A stretch of DNA of 29,576 nt from Ahrensia sp. (lineage in GTDB: Bacteria; Pseudomonadota; Alphaproteobacteria; Rhizobiales; Rhizobiaceae): assembly GCA_002698425.1 (NCBI GenBank), contig NZXU01000084.1:1-29576 (forward strand). The letters run 5' to 3'. A program made the translations under genes and the position numbers. Below are positions 26,104 to 29,576 of the stretch, piece by piece (position 1 is the stretch's first letter; each line of letters begins with the position of its first letter). The notes under the pieces were generated by a model. That model ran no database searches, had not been told where the DNA came from, and worked only from the letters and a program-made list of their open reading frames with translations.

Positions 26104-27231
26104 ATGAAACTCAAACTCATGCTTCTGGCGGCCACCGCCAGTTTCGCAACGACGGGAGCGGCCTTTACCCAGGAACTGCCGGCTTGCGAGAATTGCGCCG
26201 ACGAAATCACCGTCGTTTCCTGGGGCGGCGCCTATCAGGCTTCGCAGGTCAAGGCCTATTCCGATCCCTACTCGGAAATGACCGGCACCAAGTTCGTCTA
26301 CGACGAGTCCTCCAACGAGGCGGTCGCCAAGCTGCGCGCGATGAACGAAGCCGGCAACATCACCTGGGATCTCGTCGACGCGGAAGGCCCGGACGCCGTG
26401 CGTCTTTGCGACGAAGGTCTCGCCATGGAAGTCGATGTCGACGAAATCCTCGCGGAGGCGCCCGACGGCACGCCGGCTTCCGAGGATTTCGGCGAGTCGC
26501 TGATCTCGCCGTGCTTCATTCCGCAGATCGTCTTCTCCACGACCTTCGGCTACCGCACCAATGTCGACGAGTGGAACGGCGCGACGCCGACCTCGCTCTG
26601 CGATATCTTCGACACCGAGAAGTTCCCGGGCAAGCGCGCGCTCGAGAAGCGCCCGAAGAAGAACCTCGAATGGGCGCTGATCTGCGACGGCGTCGCCAAG
26701 GCCGATCTCTATGACGTCATGGAGACCGACGAAGGCATCGACCAGGCGCTCGCCAAGCTCGACACGATCAAGGACGACGTGATCTGGTGGTCCGCCGGCG
26801 CCGACACGCCGCAGCTGCTCGCCGACGGCGAAATCGTCATGGGCTCGACCTATAATGGCCGTCTCTTCTCGGTGATCGCCGAGCAGAACCAGCCGGTCGC
26901 CATGCTGTGGGACTACCAGGTGTTCGATTTCGACGGCTGGATCATCCCGACCGGCCTGCCGGAAGACCGCCTGAACCGCGTCAAGCACTTCCTGCATTTC
27001 GCGACCGATACGCAGCGCCTCGCGGACCAGGCGAAGTACATCTCCTACGGCCCGGCTCGCGCCTCGTCCGCACCGCTGGTCGGCAAGCACGCCGAACTCG
27101 GCATCGAGATGGGTCCGCACATGCCGACCGACCCGGACAACATGAAGAACTTCATCGTTAACAATATCGACTGGTGGTCGAGCTACCAGGATGACGTAGA
27201 CGCGAAGTTCCAGGCCTGGCTTGCCCGGTAA
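26104..27231 (+). CDS. Extracellular solute-binding protein, PotD-like
   Basis: 375 residues. A signal peptide at about 1-22 (MKLKLMLLAATASFATTGAA) is followed by EITVVSWGGAYQASQ, the characteristic start of COG0687-type (PotD family) binding proteins, which carry polyamines, opines or related amines in the periplasm. The family text WDLVDAEG and the C-terminal KHFLHFATDTQRLADQAKYISYGPAR are also typical. It has six cysteines (C28, C31, C102, C137, C166, C194), unusual for the family and able to form up to three disulfides. GGGAGTAACTACAG precedes the ATG. A stable hairpin follows the stop, consistent with high mRNA stability of the binding protein relative to the permeases. The ligand is unknown. 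Confidence 0.94.
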   Translation: MKLKLMLLAATASFATTGAAFTQELPACENCADEITVVSWGGAYQASQVKAYSDPYSEMTGTKFVYDESSNEAVAKLRAMNEAGNITWDLVDAEGPDAVRLCDEGLAMEVDVDEILAEAPDGTPASEDFGESLISPCFIPQIVFSTTFGYRTNVDEWNGATPTSLCDIFDTEKFPGKRALEKRPKKNLEWALICDGVAKADLYDVMETDEGIDQALAKLDTIKDDVIWWSAGADTPQLLADGEIVMGSTYNGRLFSVIAEQNQPVAMLWDYQVFDFDGWIIPTGLPEDRLNRVKHFLHFATDTQRLADQAKYISYGPARASSAPLVGKHAELGIEMGPHMPTDPDNMKNFIVNNIDWWSSYQDDVDAKFQAWLAR

Positions 27232-27249
27232 GAGCTGACACAACCACTG

Positions 27250-27275
27250 AGGCGCGGCGGTTCGCCGCCGCGCCT
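27250..27275 (+). other. Strong intercistronic stem-loop after binding-protein gene
   Basis: A perfect 11-bp stem AGGCGCGGCGG / CCGCCGCGCCT with a TTCG tetraloop at 27261-27264, 18 bases after the stop. No T-run follows. By analogy with transporter operons such as malEFG it likely protects the binding-protein mRNA from 3' decay so that this protein is made in excess of the permeases. That role is inferred. Confidence 0.65.
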
Positions 27276-27301
27276 GCATTCCAGCAAGGCCGGGGCACAC
27301 C

Positions 27302-28582
27302 ATGAGCAGCACGACCACGGACCAGTTCGGCGCATCAGACGACGGCATCATGCGCGCCGCCGACGGCACGCCGCTGAAACGCTCGCTGGCGCGCGCGCTG
27401 CGGCGCGAGAAGCTTCGCAGCTTCATGCTAATCCTGCCCCTGCTGGCCTTCATCACGCTGACATTCCTGCTGCCGATTGCCGACATGCTGTTCCGTTCGG
27501 TGGAAAACGGCATCGTGGAAGAGACCATCCCGCGCACGGTGGTGGCGCTGCAGGATTGGGACGCGTCCTCCGGGGAACTGCCCAGCGAAGAGGTTTTCGC
27601 GGCGTTCCAGCAGGATTTCGCGGAGGCCTTCAAGAACAAGACCCATACACGGCTCGGCCTTCGGCTGAACTATGACGAGCCGGGCATGTCCGGGCTGTTC
27701 CGCAAGTCCGGCCGCAAGGCGACCAATCTCGAACCTCCCTACCGGGAAGGCTTCATCGATATCGACGAAGACTGGGGAAAGCTTGAAACCTGGCGTGTGA
27801 TCAAGCGCGCGAGCCCGCCGCTGACGGACGGTTACTTCCTCGCGGCGGTCGATGCCGAACGCACCACCGACGGCCTCCAGATGAAGCCGGAGAAGGAGCG
27901 GATCTATCTCTACCTGTTCTGGCGGACGATGTTCCTGTCGATCGTGATCACGGGATCCTGCCTGCTGCTCGGATATCCGATCGCCTATCTGCTCGCCAAT
28001 CTGACGGTGCGAACGTCCAACCTGCTGATGATCCTCGTGCTGCTGCCGTTCTGGACATCGCTCTTGGTGCGGACGTCGGCCTGGAAGGTGCTGCTGCAGC
28101 AGCAGGGTGTGATCAATGACTTCCTGGTCTGGATCGGCGTCATCGACGATGCGGGCAGGCTGATCATGATCAACAACCAGACCGGCACGATCATCGCGAT
28201 GACGCATATCCTGCTGCCCTTCATGATCCTGCCGCTGTTCTCGGTGATGAAGACGATCTCGCCGTCCTATGTGCGCGCGGCCAAGAGCCTCGGCGCCAAT
28301 GACTGGACGGCGTTCTGGCGGGTCTATTTCCCGCAGACCGTGCCCGGCATCGGCGCCGGCGCGATCCTCGTCTTCATCCTCGCCATCGGCTATTACATCA
28401 CCCCGGAACTGGTCGGCGGCACCAGCGGCATCTTCATCTCGAACCGTATCGCCTATCACATCTCGACATCGCTCAACTGGGGCCTTGCCGCCGCGCTCGG
28501 CACGATCCTGCTCGGCCTCGTGCTGCTGCTCTTCTATGTCTACGACAAGATCGTCGGCATCGATAACGTGAAGCTGGGATAG
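27302..28582 (+). CDS. ABC transporter permease, PotB-like, with large insert
   Basis: 426 residues, against roughly 290 for typical PotB. A hydrophilic N-terminus of about 40 residues is followed by helix 1 (FMLILPLLAFITLTFLLPIA, 41-60). A segment at about 65-203 has no membrane helix and would face the periplasm. The conserved permease core then begins at about 205 (YLFWRTMFLSIVITGSCLLLG). The EAA loop that docks the ATPase is intact at about 325-350 (VRAAKSLGANDWTAFWRVYF). It pairs with the second permease downstream to form the inner-membrane channel. The insert may contact the binding protein. The next gene starts 5 bases after the stop. Confidence 0.93.
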   Translation: MSSTTTDQFGASDDGIMRAADGTPLKRSLARALRREKLRSFMLILPLLAFITLTFLLPIADMLFRSVENGIVEETIPRTVVALQDWDASSGELPSEEVFAAFQQDFAEAFKNKTHTRLGLRLNYDEPGMSGLFRKSGRKATNLEPPYREGFIDIDEDWGKLETWRVIKRASPPLTDGYFLAAVDAERTTDGLQMKPEKERIYLYLFWRTMFLSIVITGSCLLLGYPIAYLLANLTVRTSNLLMILVLLPFWTSLLVRTSAWKVLLQQQGVINDFLVWIGVIDDAGRLIMINNQTGTIIAMTHILLPFMILPLFSVMKTISPSYVRAAKSLGANDWTAFWRVYFPQTVPGIGAGAILVFILAIGYYITPELVGGTSGIFISNRIAYHISTSLNWGLAAALGTILLGLVLLLFYVYDKIVGIDNVKLG

Positions 28583-28587
28583 CCGGG

Positions 28588-28971
28588 ATGAGCGTTGCGA
28601 CCGACGACCGGAACCTCGAAGACAGGATCGCCGCAGGGCGGAGCCAGAACGCGCTCCTTGCCGCTCTGGCGCTGCTTTTCATCCCTGCGCTCGTCGGGCT
28701 CTACGTGAACGGCGACTACCGGATCGGCGGGATGATCGGCCTGGCGACCGCAGTCATTCCGGCACTGCTGCTGCGCGACCGGCTGAGCGGCAATCGCAAG
28801 CTCGCCTTGGCCGTCACGCCGGCGCTTGCGGCCATTGGCGCCTATGTGAACGCTTTCGAAATCTGGGTTGCGGGTCTCGGCGCAATCTGCGGCTTCGCGG
28901 CCGCATGGGTCTTCTTCATGATCAAGGACAACGAGAATTATCGTCCGAGCCTGCTGGGGGAAAAGAAATGA
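28588..28971 (+). CDS. Small four-helix membrane protein between permease genes
   Basis: 127 residues, not recognised as a known family. Four hydrophobic stretches are visible at about 21-40 (NALLAALALLFIPALVGLYV), 46-62, 72-89 and 92-112 (IWVAGLGAICGFAAAWVFF). A charged N-terminus (DDRNLEDRIAAGRSQ) and C-terminus (KDNENYRPSLLGEKK) flank them. It starts 5 bases after the first permease stop and overlaps the second permease by ATGA (28968-28971), so it is translated with both. It lacks the EAA loop and is not itself a permease. An accessory subunit of the transporter is the simplest inference. Confidence 0.8.
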   Translation: MSVATDDRNLEDRIAAGRSQNALLAALALLFIPALVGLYVNGDYRIGGMIGLATAVIPALLLRDRLSGNRKLALAVTPALAAIGAYVNAFEIWVAGLGAICGFAAAWVFFMIKDNENYRPSLLGEKK

Positions 28972-29576
28972 GTGCGCTTCCGCCCTATTCCTCGAGCCTG
29001 CAGGTCTTCTGGTACTACGCCTTCCGGGTGATCTGCGGACTGATCTTCTTCTTCCTGATCTTCCCGATCCTCGTGATCATGCCGCTCTCCTTCAACGCGG
29101 AGGATTTCTTCACCTTCACGCCGAAGATGCTGGCCTTCGATCCGGACGGCTATTCGCTGAAGCATTATGTCGATTTCTTCACAAATCCGGACTGGCAGCA
29201 GGCGCTGTGGAATTCGGTGACGATCGCGCCGGTGGCGACGATCTTCGCGACCGGGTTCGGCACGGTGGCCGCGATCGGCCTTTCGCAAAGCCATGTGCCC
29301 TTCAAGTCGGCGATCATGGCGATCCTGATCTCGCCGATGATCGTGCCGCTGATCATCTCGGCGGCCGGCATGTATTTCTTCTATTCGCGCATCGGGTTGC
29401 AGGGCACCTATTGGGGTGTCGTTATGGCGCATGCGGCGCTTGGAACGCCTTTCGTGATCATTACCGTGACGGCGACACTGGTCGGATTCGACCGATCGCT
29501 GACTCGCGCGTCGGCAAGTCTTGGAGCCAATCCGGTGACGACCTTCTTCAAGGTGCAGATGCCGCTGATCATGCCG
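28968..29576 (+). CDS. ABC transporter permease, PotC-like (cut by window end)
   Basis: 203 codons are in the window, with no stop, and the gene continues beyond the edge; a full PotC-like protein is about 270-300 residues. Helix 1 at about 18-38 (FRVICGLIFFFLIFPILVIM) is followed by the usual PLSFN. Further helices lie at about 83-105, 115-140 and 145-170. The EAA loop begins at about 175 (TRASASLGANPVTTFFKVQMP) and is cut near its end. It starts inside the stop of the preceding small gene. It forms the second half of the membrane channel of this importer. Confidence 0.92.
   Translation, partial: MSALPPYSSSLQVFWYYAFRVICGLIFFFLIFPILVIMPLSFNAEDFFTFTPKMLAFDPDGYSLKHYVDFFTNPDWQQALWNSVTIAPVATIFATGFGTVAAIGLSQSHVPFKSAIMAILISPMIVPLIISAAGMYFFYSRIGLQGTYWGVVMAHAALGTPFVIITVTATLVGFDRSLTRASASLGANPVTTFFKVQMPLIMP

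Overview
This is a GC-rich stretch of chromosome from an alphaproteobacterium, most likely a member of the Rhizobiales (Hyphomicrobiales). The evidence is gene content and order: ybgC-tolQRAB-pal-cpoB-tilS-ftsH-glmM; two Omp25/Omp31-type porin-like barrels; serC-serA behind an alphaproteobacterial serC-type leader RNA; purA, a conserved unknown membrane protein, rpoH and rluD; and promoter motifs matching the alphaproteobacterial CtrA and sigma-32 consensus sequences. I could not assign a genus. I saw no insertion sequence, phage gene, CRISPR array, rRNA or tRNA. Nearly all of the window is core genome. The ABC transporter at the right end is the most accessory-looking part.

Layout. 112-2166: a putative operon of a TTG-started metallophosphoesterase, an aspartate/glutamate racemase-family protein and the YbgC thioesterase. 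2397-7761: the Tol-Pal envelope machine (tolQ, tolR, tolA, tolB, pal, cpoB), with a terminator between pal and cpoB. 7755-12384: tilS (overlapping cpoB), ftsH and glmM, with terminators after ftsH and glmM. 12567-14589: two tandem outer-membrane barrel genes, each with its own terminator. 14764-17603: serC-serA, the first two steps of serine synthesis (in reverse gene order), behind a structured leader. 17661-19214 on the minus strand: a VOC/glyoxalase-like protein and an EamA (DMT) transporter. 19411-22189: purA and an unknown single-pass membrane protein. 22267-24364 on the minus strand: rluD then rpoH. 24363-24713: a small membrane protein diverging from rluD, with overlapping start codons. 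24920-29576: a PotABCD-like ABC importer (ATPase, binding protein, permease, small four-helix membrane protein, second permease cut by the window edge).

The most interesting signals lie between the genes. Exact TTAA-N7-TTAAC boxes (the CtrA cell-cycle regulator motif) precede pal and both outer-membrane barrel genes, each 72 to 81 bp before the start codon, and a one-mismatch version precedes tolQ. This suggests that a set of envelope genes is cell-cycle timed. CTTG-N18-CCTATNTNNG elements, matching the alphaproteobacterial heat-shock promoter, precede both ftsH and rpoH with identical spacing, suggesting a sigma-32 feedback loop: RpoH would drive its own gene and FtsH, the protease that degrades RpoH in other bacteria. 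The transporter operon has an extra small membrane protein between its permease genes, an unusually large extracytoplasmic insert in the first permease, and stable intercistronic hairpins on both sides of the binding-protein gene. I did not find a clearly new system. These regulatory patterns and the extra transporter component are the best candidates for follow-up.
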